A program made the position numbers and the translations under genes. The notes beneath the pieces were generated by a model, which saw only the letters and a program-made list of their open reading frames with translations, was not told the DNA's origin and did no database searches. This document shows, one piece after another, positions 41,360 through 49,169 of a stretch of DNA of 54,331 bases. The stretch comes from Clostridiales bacterium (GTDB lineage Bacteria; Bacillota; Clostridia; Christensenellales; Aristaeellaceae). Position 1 is the first letter of the stretch, and every line of letters starts with the position of its first letter. The stretch lies in the NCBI GenBank assembly GCA_015056245.1, contig SVGQ01000006.1, positions 1-54,331 of the forward strand, in the 5' to 3' direction.

Positions 41360-42415
41360 ATGTACACCAAGGAGCAATTATCGAAGTATCCCTACTTCGA
41401 AACACTTTTCAGAACAAGAAATACAGGCGATGTCATTGACTCCCTGACCGGTCTCATATCCAGACAATACATGGTGGAATTTATCCGTGATCTGATGGAA
41501 AACCAGGTGCCTTTTACTTTGGCGCTTTTGGACCTTGATAACTTTAAGTTCATCAACGACACCTATGGTCACAAAACAGGCGATGGTGTGTTGGCGGGTT
41601 TGTCAAGCGATCTGGAAAAATATCTCGAAGGTTATGGAATTGCAGGCAGATACGGCGGCGATGAATTCCTGATCGTCAATTTGCGGGACCAAAACTATAA
41701 CGAACTGAAAGCCTTCTTTAGCGATCTTTATTCCGACTACCATGTGCTTCGGAAAAACATCTGCCTTGAGGACTGCGAACCCTTTATTACCGGTACCATC
41801 GGCTGCGCCGTATATCCCAAGGACGCACAGGATTATGCCTCTTTGTTCACCTTGGTTGACAAGACGCTCTACAGAGGCAAGATCAAAGGCCGAAACTGCT
41901 ACATCATCTATGTGGAAGAAAAACACAAGGACATCTCCATGCAAGCGTTGGCAGGCAGGGGGATCTATACCATTTTTCATGATTTAGCCTGTCGCTTTGA
42001 TTCTCAGGCAGCACTGTCCGACAAGCTGAAGGCCATGCTGGATATTCTGTATGACGACATGCGGATATCCGATCTGTATTATGTTGGCAGCGACAATCAT
42101 TTCCGGAATATCAGTGCCGGCGGTTCATTGGGCGTGGTGACCGATCTGGATCAGCTTATCAAAGATGATATTTATACCACAAATGAGATCGGGAACATCA
42201 AAGCCAAATCACGCAGCATGTTCGATTTGTGTCAGGCTCACGCCTTTGAAACGGTTTTGATCATCCGGATCGGAATTCAGGACGAAACCTTTGGCTATCT
42301 GGTATGCGCCGAACCAAAGAACCGCCGGATCTGGCAGGATGACGAGTACGCCATCATGTTTTTCATTGCCAGAATGCTGGCGGTATATGTGCAAGCCTCT
42401 GGAGAAACAATATAA
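41360..42415 (+). CDS. GGDEF diguanylate cyclase with GAF-like C terminus
   Basis: A 351-residue cytosolic protein. Residues 25-190 form the GGDEF domain: DSLTGLISRQYM, LALLDLDNFKFINDTYGHKTGD (metal and guanine site), and an intact active-site GGDEF at 99-103 (AGRYGGDEFLIV). The usual RxxD inhibitory site upstream of the signature is absent, so product inhibition by c-di-GMP may be lacking. Residues 205-350 look like a GAF-type sensory domain (ILYDDMRISDLYYVGSDNHF, AYVIIRIGIQ-like strands), here C-terminal to the cyclase, the reverse of the common order. SD GGAGG upstream; single-gene unit. Confidence 0.88.
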   Translation: MYTKEQLSKYPYFETLFRTRNTGDVIDSLTGLISRQYMVEFIRDLMENQVPFTLALLDLDNFKFINDTYGHKTGDGVLAGLSSDLEKYLEGYGIAGRYGGDEFLIVNLRDQNYNELKAFFSDLYSDYHVLRKNICLEDCEPFITGTIGCAVYPKDAQDYASLFTLVDKTLYRGKIKGRNCYIIYVEEKHKDISMQALAGRGIYTIFHDLACRFDSQAALSDKLKAMLDILYDDMRISDLYYVGSDNHFRNISAGGSLGVVTDLDQLIKDDIYTTNEIGNIKAKSRSMFDLCQAHAFETVLIIRIGIQDETFGYLVCAEPKNRRIWQDDEYAIMFFIARMLAVYVQASGETI

Positions 42416-42424
42416 TACACAAAA

Positions 42425-42460
42425 AGCAACCTTGAGAAGTCGATCTTTCTCAAGGTTGCT
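42425..42460. terminator. Bidirectional terminator
   Basis: AGCAACCTTGAGA pairs with TCTCAAGGTTGCT, flanked by A- and T-rich sequence; shared by GGDEF and GH43 genes. Confidence 0.8.
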
Positions 42461-42495
42461 TTACCATGTGATCATTCTCCAAAACAGGACTGCTT

Positions 42496-44265
42496 TTATT
42501 GCTCCAGCACTTGCATCACAAACCGGGAAAATGCCGCCTCGCCGCCGGCCTGCTGACAGGACTGTACAAACAGCCCGAAACGGTTGCCGGTAAAATGATC
42601 CAACCGGAAAAACATGGGATGTGCATCCCCCAGCGGCTGCCAGTTTTCCTGATCCCAATAGAAGAAAACAGCCCAGTCCGCTTCCGGCGAAAAATGCATC
42701 TCCGCCCGCAGGCGAACCGTCTTGGCTGCCCACGGCAACGATATGCGCTCCACGCCGTCTTCGCCATCCTCGCTCCGGCGGCTATGCAACACCAGACGAT
42801 AGTCATCTGCTTCCCGGCGCAGGCCGATCCAGGCCCAGCAGCTTTGCAGCGTGCACAAGCCCGCCGCATCACCCGCTTGCAGCGAAGATGCATCCAGCGT
42901 GATCTCTGCAGCGCAGGCAGGCACCAAGCTGCGCTGGGTAAGGATATTCCGGCTCTGCGTCAGGCAGGAAGTCACCTTGCCGGTGCGGATGCGCAGCTGT
43001 CCTCCGCCCAGCGTGACCAGATCCAGTTGGGGAATGTGGTTCCACTCCCAAGGTTCTGCCAGCTGATCCTCCTGAAAATCGTCGCTGCACCACAGGGGCT
43101 TGTAATCATATCCCGGACGGGTCGTCAGGTTGCAGATGGTCTGCGGAATGCGTCCATCCAGACCCAATACTGGGCGGTCATCCTCCCAGGCCATGGGCAT
43201 CAGCACCGGAATGCGGCCCACTGCGCCCACATCCTGAAACAGGATCGCAAACCAACGACCGTTCGGGGTATCCACGACCGCTCCCTGCGCTACCCCGGCA
43301 TCCGTGCGGCCCATATCATCATCCATCACAATGCCGCCGGTGAATTCACCTGTGAGGCTGTCGCTCATCAGGCAGGTTTCCACCCGCCGCCAGCGGTCCT
43401 TGCGGGAATGGATCATGAACAGATAGTATTTCCCGTTGATCTTGTACAGGTGAGAGCCTTCATAGCCCAGATAGTCGCTGTCGCCGGAATCAGCGATGAT
43501 GCGCGCAAGCCCGCCGGTTTTCGGGCCGGTCAATTCCGCATTCAGTTCCAGCAGGTGGATCTGCTTATTGCCATAGACCAGATACACCCGGTCATCCTCA
43601 TCAAACAGCAGGGAACAATCGTGATAGAAGCCCTCGATTTCACTTTTCCGCCATGGGCCCTGAATATCATCTGCACGGTACAGATAGGTTTTTCGGGTAT
43701 CATTAGCAACGAAGATCACATAAAATATCCCCTTGTGATACCGAAGCGTCGCCGCCCACATGCCTGCGCCGTAGGCATTGCCAGCCTCCAGACGCTGGCG
43801 GGGCGTATCTTCCAGAATGTCATAGATGCGGGTGCAGTACTCCCAGTGGATCAGGTCAAAGGAGCGCAGAATCACCCCGCCGGGCATGAAATACATGGTG
43901 GTGGAGATCATGTAGTAGGTGTCCCCCACCCGAATGATATCCGGATCCGGAAAATCCATGTTGGTCAGGGGATTTTGCCCGGTGACCACCTGCGAGGCAG
44001 GATAGAACTGCCACCCCTGCAGCTGACAGCCCTCCCCCACCGTCCAGCACAAATGGTGCTCTCCACAAACCGACATTTCCAGCGGTAGCAGCAGGCTGCG
44101 AGGCTCCTTGGCTTTGGGCAGCAAAAACCGGGCAAAAGGTGCATCGTGCTGCCCATCCAGATACAGCGCCGTCTCAGTGGTGTCTTCTGCGGTGTAGGTC
44201 AGCATTACGCCGCCCATTTTTTCCTGCCACGATACGGTTTCTGTCCATGTCTCACACTTCATCAT
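42496..44265 (-). CDS. GH43 glycosidase (xylosidase/arabinofuranosidase type)
   Basis: A 589-residue protein with a short N-terminal beta unit (residues 1-95), then a five-bladed GH43 propeller (about 100-385) and a C-terminal concanavalin-like module (about 395-585, SLQAGDAAGLCTLQ, WAWIGLRRE). Catalytic residues: general-base Asp in NMDFPDPDIIRVGDTYYM, pKa-modulating Asp in FYHDCSLLFDEDDRVYLVYG, general-acid Glu in YLGYEGSHLYKINGKYYLF. No signal peptide. It would release xylose or arabinose from short oligosaccharides in the cytosol, working with the GH3 enzymes and CE2-like esterase. The SD is weak at ATG 44265 or 44262. Confidence 0.9.
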   Translation of the reverse strand: MMKCETWTETVSWQEKMGGVMLTYTAEDTTETALYLDGQHDAPFARFLLPKAKEPRSLLLPLEMSVCGEHHLCWTVGEGCQLQGWQFYPASQVVTGQNPLTNMDFPDPDIIRVGDTYYMISTTMYFMPGGVILRSFDLIHWEYCTRIYDILEDTPRQRLEAGNAYGAGMWAATLRYHKGIFYVIFVANDTRKTYLYRADDIQGPWRKSEIEGFYHDCSLLFDEDDRVYLVYGNKQIHLLELNAELTGPKTGGLARIIADSGDSDYLGYEGSHLYKINGKYYLFMIHSRKDRWRRVETCLMSDSLTGEFTGGIVMDDDMGRTDAGVAQGAVVDTPNGRWFAILFQDVGAVGRIPVLMPMAWEDDRPVLGLDGRIPQTICNLTTRPGYDYKPLWCSDDFQEDQLAEPWEWNHIPQLDLVTLGGGQLRIRTGKVTSCLTQSRNILTQRSLVPACAAEITLDASSLQAGDAAGLCTLQSCWAWIGLRREADDYRLVLHSRRSEDGEDGVERISLPWAAKTVRLRAEMHFSPEADWAVFFYWDQENWQPLGDAHPMFFRLDHFTGNRFGLFVQSCQQAGGEAAFSRFVMQVLEQ

Positions 44266-44322
44266 CGTTCGTTCACGCTCCGAATGCTATGCAGATTTCT
44301 TTTCGTTGCCTTCCATGCCTCT

Positions 44323-44351
44323 ATCATAGCCGGGGTTCCATCCCCTGTCAA
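44323..44351 (-). promoter_or_regulatory. GH43 promoter
   Basis: -35 TTGACA (44351-44346), 17-bp spacer, -10 TATGAT (44328-44323), 57 bp before the start. Confidence 0.8.
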
Positions 44352-44409
44352 CTGTTGCAGACTGCCCTGTTTTTTCTTTTCTTCCCCGATTTGTTCACGC
44401 TTTGTTTTA

Positions 44410-44438
44410 TTGCAATTTTTACGTTTTCGGGCTATACT
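44410..44438 (+). promoter_or_regulatory. Promoter of the ychF operon
   Basis: -35 TTGCAA (44410-44415), 17-bp spacer, -10 TATACT (44433-44438), 36 bp before the ychF start. Confidence 0.75.
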
Positions 44439-44474
44439 AAAGTGCACATTAGTATGTACTGAGGAAGTGGACAG

Positions 44475-45572
44475 ATGAAACTGGGTATTGTAGGTCTCCC
44501 CAACGTAGGCAAGAGCACGCTTTTCAACGCGATTACCAAGGCTGGCGCACAGGCTGCCAACTATCCTTTCTGCACCATCGAGCCCAACACGGGCATCGTG
44601 CCGGTGCCGGACAGCCGTCTGGATGTGCTGGCCCAGATGTACTCCCCCAAGAAGGTGACCCCTGCCACCGTGGAGTTTGTGGATATCGCCGGCCTGGTGA
44701 AGGGTGCCAGCCGCGGCGAGGGCTTGGGCAACAAGTTCCTCTCCCATATCCGTGAAGTGGACGCCATCGTGCATGTGGTGCGCTGCTTTGAGGATGAAAA
44801 CATCATCCATGTGGATGGTTCCATCGATCCCAAGCGGGATATCGAGGTCATCCAGCTGGAGCTGATTCTGGCGGATCTGGAAACCGTTCAGAAGCGTACC
44901 GACAAAGCCCGTCACCTGCTGCGGGGCGGCGATAAGAAAATGGCGCTGGAAGCCGAAGTGGGCGAACGCCTGACGGCCCATCTGGAAGCGGAGAAGCCCG
45001 CCCGTACCATGCCCATGACCGATGACGAGAAAGCCATCGTGGACGGCTGGTTCCTGCTGACTGACAAGCCCGTGATTTACGCTGCCAACATCGCTGACAG
45101 CGACGTGGGCGAAGGCGAGGACGATCTGCCCTATGTGAAGGCTGTCCGCGAGTTGGCAGCCAGCGAAGGCTCTCAGGTGTTCATCGTCAGCGCGCAGATT
45201 GAGGAAGAAATCGCGCAGATGGATGCAGAGGAAAAGACCGAGTTCCTCACCGAGCTGGGTCTGGGCCAGAGCGGTCTGGACCGTCTCATCGCCGCCAGCT
45301 ATGAGCTGCTGGGTCTCCAGTCCTTCCTGACCGCCGGCGCTGACGAATGCCGTGCCTGGACCATCACCCGGGGCACCAAGGCGCCTCAGGCTGCCGGTAA
45401 GATCCACACCGACTTTGAGCGCGGCTTCATCCGTGCCGAAGTGGTCTCCTACGACGACCTGACCACCCTTGGCAGCATGAACGCCTGCAAGGAAAAAGGT
45501 CTGGTGCGCAGCGAGGGCAAGGAATATGTGATGCAGGACGGCGATATCGTGCTGTTCCGCTTCAATGTGTAA
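44475..45572 (+). CDS. ychF: YchF/Ola1 family ATPase
   Basis: A 365-residue Obg-like P-loop protein that binds ribosomes and prefers ATP to GTP. P-loop [15 protein letters not shown]2/G3 region [21 protein letters not shown] split by the switch; the coiled-coil arm at about 130-200; and a G4-like YAANIADSD, where the atypical Asn/Ala pattern explains ATP preference. The C-terminal TGS-like domain runs from about 280 ([39 protein letters not shown]). First gene of a co-directional run with the ATP-grasp gene 18 bp later. Confidence 0.96.
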   Translation: MKLGIVGLPNVGKSTLFNAITKAGAQAANYPFCTIEPNTGIVPVPDSRLDVLAQMYSPKKVTPATVEFVDIAGLVKGASRGEGLGNKFLSHIREVDAIVHVVRCFEDENIIHVDGSIDPKRDIEVIQLELILADLETVQKRTDKARHLLRGGDKKMALEAEVGERLTAHLEAEKPARTMPMTDDEKAIVDGWFLLTDKPVIYAANIADSDVGEGEDDLPYVKAVRELAASEGSQVFIVSAQIEEEIAQMDAEEKTEFLTELGLGQSGLDRLIAASYELLGLQSFLTAGADECRAWTITRGTKAPQAAGKIHTDFERGFIRAEVVSYDDLTTLGSMNACKEKGLVRSEGKEYVMQDGDIVLFRFNV

Positions 45573-45590
45573 AAAGGGGAGAAAGCACCC

Positions 45591-46601
45591 ATGAGCAGAC
45601 TTTCGTTCTTTTTCAAGCGGCTGGTACGGATGGATTTCAAGGCCATGTGGAAGACCACCGGCATTCTCAAGGAGCGCAGCGGCAAAAGCCGCCTGTGGCT
45701 GCTTTGCGATATGCTCCGCTGCGCCCTGAAATACAACGCGGGCTATGTGGACTACAAAATCGCCCAGATGTACCGTCTTACCGACGAGCAGAAGAAAACC
45801 CAGATCACCCGCGGCCTGAGCAATACCATCGTTCGCCGGATGAACGACAAGGCTTACTGGTATCTGTTTGATGACAAGGCCACCTTCAACAACCTGTTCA
45901 AGGATGAAGTGGGCCGCAACTGGATGAAGGTGGATGAAAACACCACGCTGGAAGAGCTGACCGCCTTCCTTGCCAAGAACCGCGACCTGATCGCCAAACC
46001 CCTGGAGGGCAGCAGCGGCGTGGGTATCGAACGCTTCACCGCTGACCATTGGGAAGGCCGGGAAGCCGACTTCCTTGCCGAACTCCGGGAAAAGCATATC
46101 GGCATCATCGAGGAGCGGGTCATTCAGCATCCGGAAATGATGCGCATGTGCCCCACCTCCGTCAACACCATCCGCATCGCCACCCTGCTGGGCGATAAGA
46201 AGCAGGGCATCGTGTACGCCTTCCTGCGCATCGGCAACGGCAACGTAATGGACAACGTGGATCAGGGCGGTATGGCTGCCCGGGTGGATCTGGAAACCGG
46301 CACGCTGCTCACCGTGGGCGCAGACAAGCAGGGCAACACCTTCACCCAGCACCCCATGACCGGCACGGACATCATCGGCTTTCAGGTGCCCTTCTTTGAG
46401 GAAGCCAAAGCCATGTGCATCGCCGCTGCCCAGAAGGTGCCCCAGATGCGCTTTGTGGCATGGGATGTGGCTATCACCGAGAAAGGCCCCGTGTTCATCG
46501 AGGGCAACAGCTTCCCCAGCCACGCGGTGCCGCAATTTGCCGCCCATTATCCGGACGGCATCGGCATTATGCGGGAATTCCGGGAGTTTATCGACATCTG
46601 A
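45591..46601 (+). CDS. Sugar-transfer-associated ATP-grasp protein
   Basis: A 336-residue enzyme starting 18 bp after ychF, with AAAGGGGAG upstream. The N-terminal 120 residues are basic and helical. The ATP-grasp fold follows: LIAKPLEGSSGVGIERF (ATP-binding strand and glycine loop) near 135-152, IIEERVIQHPEMMRMCP (hinge and adenine contact) near 175, NTIRIATLL, and MRFVAWDVAITEKGPVFIEGNSFPS near 285-310 (metal-binding Glu/Asn). This profile fits the family often found with capsule or exopolysaccharide sugar-transfer genes, though none flank it here. It ligates a carboxylate to an amine or sugar; the substrate is unknown. Confidence 0.75.
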   Translation: MSRLSFFFKRLVRMDFKAMWKTTGILKERSGKSRLWLLCDMLRCALKYNAGYVDYKIAQMYRLTDEQKKTQITRGLSNTIVRRMNDKAYWYLFDDKATFNNLFKDEVGRNWMKVDENTTLEELTAFLAKNRDLIAKPLEGSSGVGIERFTADHWEGREADFLAELREKHIGIIEERVIQHPEMMRMCPTSVNTIRIATLLGDKKQGIVYAFLRIGNGNVMDNVDQGGMAARVDLETGTLLTVGADKQGNTFTQHPMTGTDIIGFQVPFFEEAKAMCIAAAQKVPQMRFVAWDVAITEKGPVFIEGNSFPSHAVPQFAAHYPDGIGIMREFREFIDI

Positions 46602-46670
46602 TCCTCAGCGGCTGATATTTGCCGCTTGAAGATAATTTTCCAAAGAAACAGCCAAAGGGGGATACGACCC

Positions 46671-49133
46671 ATGAAAAAGTGGCTCAGCCTGATCCTGTGC
46701 ATCTGCCTGATGCTGGCACCCATGGCCTCTGTGGAGGCCCGGGGCGAAACTTTTACCCTGATGATCTATCTGTGCGGCACCGACCTGGAGTCCCGCGCCG
46801 GTATGGCTACCTCCGACCTGACGGAGATGGTGAAAAGCGGTGTGGTCAAGAACGGCGACGTGACCATCTACATCCAGACTGGCGGTACCTCCCGCTGGCA
46901 GACCAGCGGCCTTGCCAACCGGAAGGCGGAACGCTGGACACTGAGCAAGAACGGCCTCAAGCAGGTGGAATCCCTCGGCAGCGTCAATATGGGCGACGAT
47001 GCCTCCCTGCAGGATTTCCTGGAGTACGGCTTTGACAACTTCCCCGCCGACCGCTACGGTCTCATTATGTGGGACCACGGCTCCGGCGCCACCGGTGGCC
47101 TGTGCCACGATGAGATCACCGGCGACAGCCTGTACTACCCGGAGATCTATGGCGCGCTGAAGAATGCCACCAAGGGCATGCGGGGCACTCCCTTTGCTTT
47201 TATCGGCTTTGATGCCTGCCTGATGGGTTCCTATGAAATGGCGCTGCATCTGGTGCCCTTTGCCGAGTACATGATCGCCAGCGAAGAACTGGAGCCCGGT
47301 ACCGGCTGGAGCTACGACGGCTGGCTGCCCAAGCTGGTGCAGAACCCCGGTATCTCCATTGAAACGCTGGGCAAAGCCATTGTGGACAGCTTCATTACCT
47401 CCGTCTCCCGCAACCGCAGCGAATACGCCACCCTGTCTGTGATTGACCTTGGCGAAATGGAGCCTCTGGTGGAAGCCGTCGAAGAGATGGCGACCACTCT
47501 GAATGGTCAGCTGGACGATGATTTCAGCACCATGTCCCGCCTGCGCCAGAACATGCGCTCCTTTGGCGAGATCTCCAACGCTGCCTCCGATATGGTGGAT
47601 ATGACCACCTATGCGGAAGTGTTCGCCCGCTATGACAAGAATGCTGCTGCGGATATCAAGGCAGCTCTGGACGATGCGGTTGTGTACTCCAAGTACACCA
47701 GCAACCTGTCCGGCGTTACGGGCCTGAGTATCCTGATGCCCTTCTCCACCCGGTATCAGTCCTCCACCTACCTGAAGAACTACGATACCCAGAACCTGAC
47801 CCCCAAGCACACCGCCTTTGTGGAGAACTTCATCGGCAAGATCGGTTCCGGTTCCTCCGGCGGCGGTTATGGTCTGGCGGATCTGTTCGGCTTCGGCATG
47901 CCCAGCATCTCTTCCCAGAGTGTGCAGAGCGCTGAGATCGACTGGTTCTCCCAGTATTCCAACGATCAGGAAAGCTATTCCCAGAGCGCTGACGACCTGT
48001 GGGGCAGCCTGTATGGCTCCGGCTATGGTCAGAGCAACAGCTCCGACTTCTCGCTGGATTCCTTCCTGGGTATGCTGCTGGGCGGCTCCTCCGGTTCTAC
48101 CGGCTACAACTCTTCCTATGACAGTTCCTCCTCCAGCCTGTGGGGCGATCTGAGCGGCTACAGCGACAGCAGCTTCGCCACCGACAGCGGCTTTGGCAGC
48201 GATTTCTGGGGCAGCGGCCTGTTCGGCACCGGTTCCACCGGTACCACTTCCAGCAGTTCCTCCTCTTCCAGCAGTACTTCCTCCGGCAGCTCCGCTGGCT
48301 CCGCGTTGGATTTCTGGGGTCTGTCCGGCAGTACTGCCAACGGTGATGACGAAGATGATGACACCACCACCAGCAACTCTGGTTCCACCGGCTCTGCCGC
48401 CGATTTCTGGGGTGTTTCCTCCAACACCGCCTCCAACGCTGCGCAGAACAGTCAGGTGACGATCCAGACCGACGAAGGCGAAGTCACGCTGGACAACCCC
48501 TTCGCCGGTTCTGACAGCGAATACGCCTACACCCTGGAGCTGACCCCCGAGCAGCTGGAAGTGCTGGGTAAGGTGGAAGCCAATCTGATGATGGACATCA
48601 GCGACCCGGACTTTGAATGCTACGTGGAGCTGGGCTATGTACAGGATGTGATCGTGGACTGGAACCGCGGCAAAATCTATGGCCTGTTCGATGACACCTG
48701 GGCTACGCTGGACGGTCAGATGGTCTGCATGTACGATCAGGTTGCCAATGACCGCTATGTGCGCTCTCTGATTCCCGTTACCCTGAACGACCAGCCCACC
48801 TATCTGCTGGTCACCTTCGACGAAGAAAATCCCGACGGTGTGGTGGTCGGCACCACCCAGGGCTGGACCGAAGACGGCCTGCCCGCCCGCAGCGTTACCG
48901 AGCTGGAGCGCGGCGATGTGATCGTTCCTCAGTACGAGCTGATCTATTGGGATGCGGACGGCAACCAGCAGGTAGAGCCCTTTGAAGGCGATCCCATCAT
49001 TGTTGGCAAGGATCTGACCATTCCCTTCGGTTATGAAAAGGTGGAAGGCGATGTGGATTATGTCTACGGCTTCTGCCTGACCGATATTTACGGCGATGAA
49101 GTCTTTACCGATTTTGTGACCCTGTCTTACTAA
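46671..49133 (+). CDS. Clostripain-family (C11) secreted cysteine protease
   Basis: An 820-residue exported protein from ATG 46671, with AAAGGGGG upstream. Signal peptide residues 1-23 (KKWLSLILCICLMLAPMA). The caspase-fold C11 domain spans about 25-390: TFTLMIYLCGTDLESRAG opens it, His136 is in LIMWDHGSGATGG, and Cys183 is in FIGFDACLMGSYEMA. A low-complexity Ser/Gly/Asp linker (about 405-615) holds repeated aromatic units DLWG, SLWGDL, DFWG, DFWG and DFWG. The C-terminal 200 residues (from VTIQTDEGEVTLDNPF) form an all-beta domain of unknown role. C11 proteases cut after Arg or Lys. A lipobox is absent, so it is probably released or wall-bound through the linker region. Confidence 0.9.
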   Translation: MKKWLSLILCICLMLAPMASVEARGETFTLMIYLCGTDLESRAGMATSDLTEMVKSGVVKNGDVTIYIQTGGTSRWQTSGLANRKAERWTLSKNGLKQVESLGSVNMGDDASLQDFLEYGFDNFPADRYGLIMWDHGSGATGGLCHDEITGDSLYYPEIYGALKNATKGMRGTPFAFIGFDACLMGSYEMALHLVPFAEYMIASEELEPGTGWSYDGWLPKLVQNPGISIETLGKAIVDSFITSVSRNRSEYATLSVIDLGEMEPLVEAVEEMATTLNGQLDDDFSTMSRLRQNMRSFGEISNAASDMVDMTTYAEVFARYDKNAAADIKAALDDAVVYSKYTSNLSGVTGLSILMPFSTRYQSSTYLKNYDTQNLTPKHTAFVENFIGKIGSGSSGGGYGLADLFGFGMPSISSQSVQSAEIDWFSQYSNDQESYSQSADDLWGSLYGSGYGQSNSSDFSLDSFLGMLLGGSSGSTGYNSSYDSSSSSLWGDLSGYSDSSFATDSGFGSDFWGSGLFGTGSTGTTSSSSSSSSSTSSGSSAGSALDFWGLSGSTANGDDEDDDTTTSNSGSTGSAADFWGVSSNTASNAAQNSQVTIQTDEGEVTLDNPFAGSDSEYAYTLELTPEQLEVLGKVEANLMMDISDPDFECYVELGYVQDVIVDWNRGKIYGLFDDTWATLDGQMVCMYDQVANDRYVRSLIPVTLNDQPTYLLVTFDEENPDGVVVGTTQGWTEDGLPARSVTELERGDVIVPQYELIYWDADGNQQVEPFEGDPIIVGKDLTIPFGYEKVEGDVDYVYGFCLTDIYGDEVFTDFVTLSY

Positions 49134-49169
49134 TCATTTTACTAAAGCAACCATAGGGAGGCGAAACCA

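Noticed and set aside
44262-46547. Open frame of 761 codons on the minus strand opposite ychF and the ATP-grasp gene
   Set aside because: Covers two genes with full family motifs on the plus strand.
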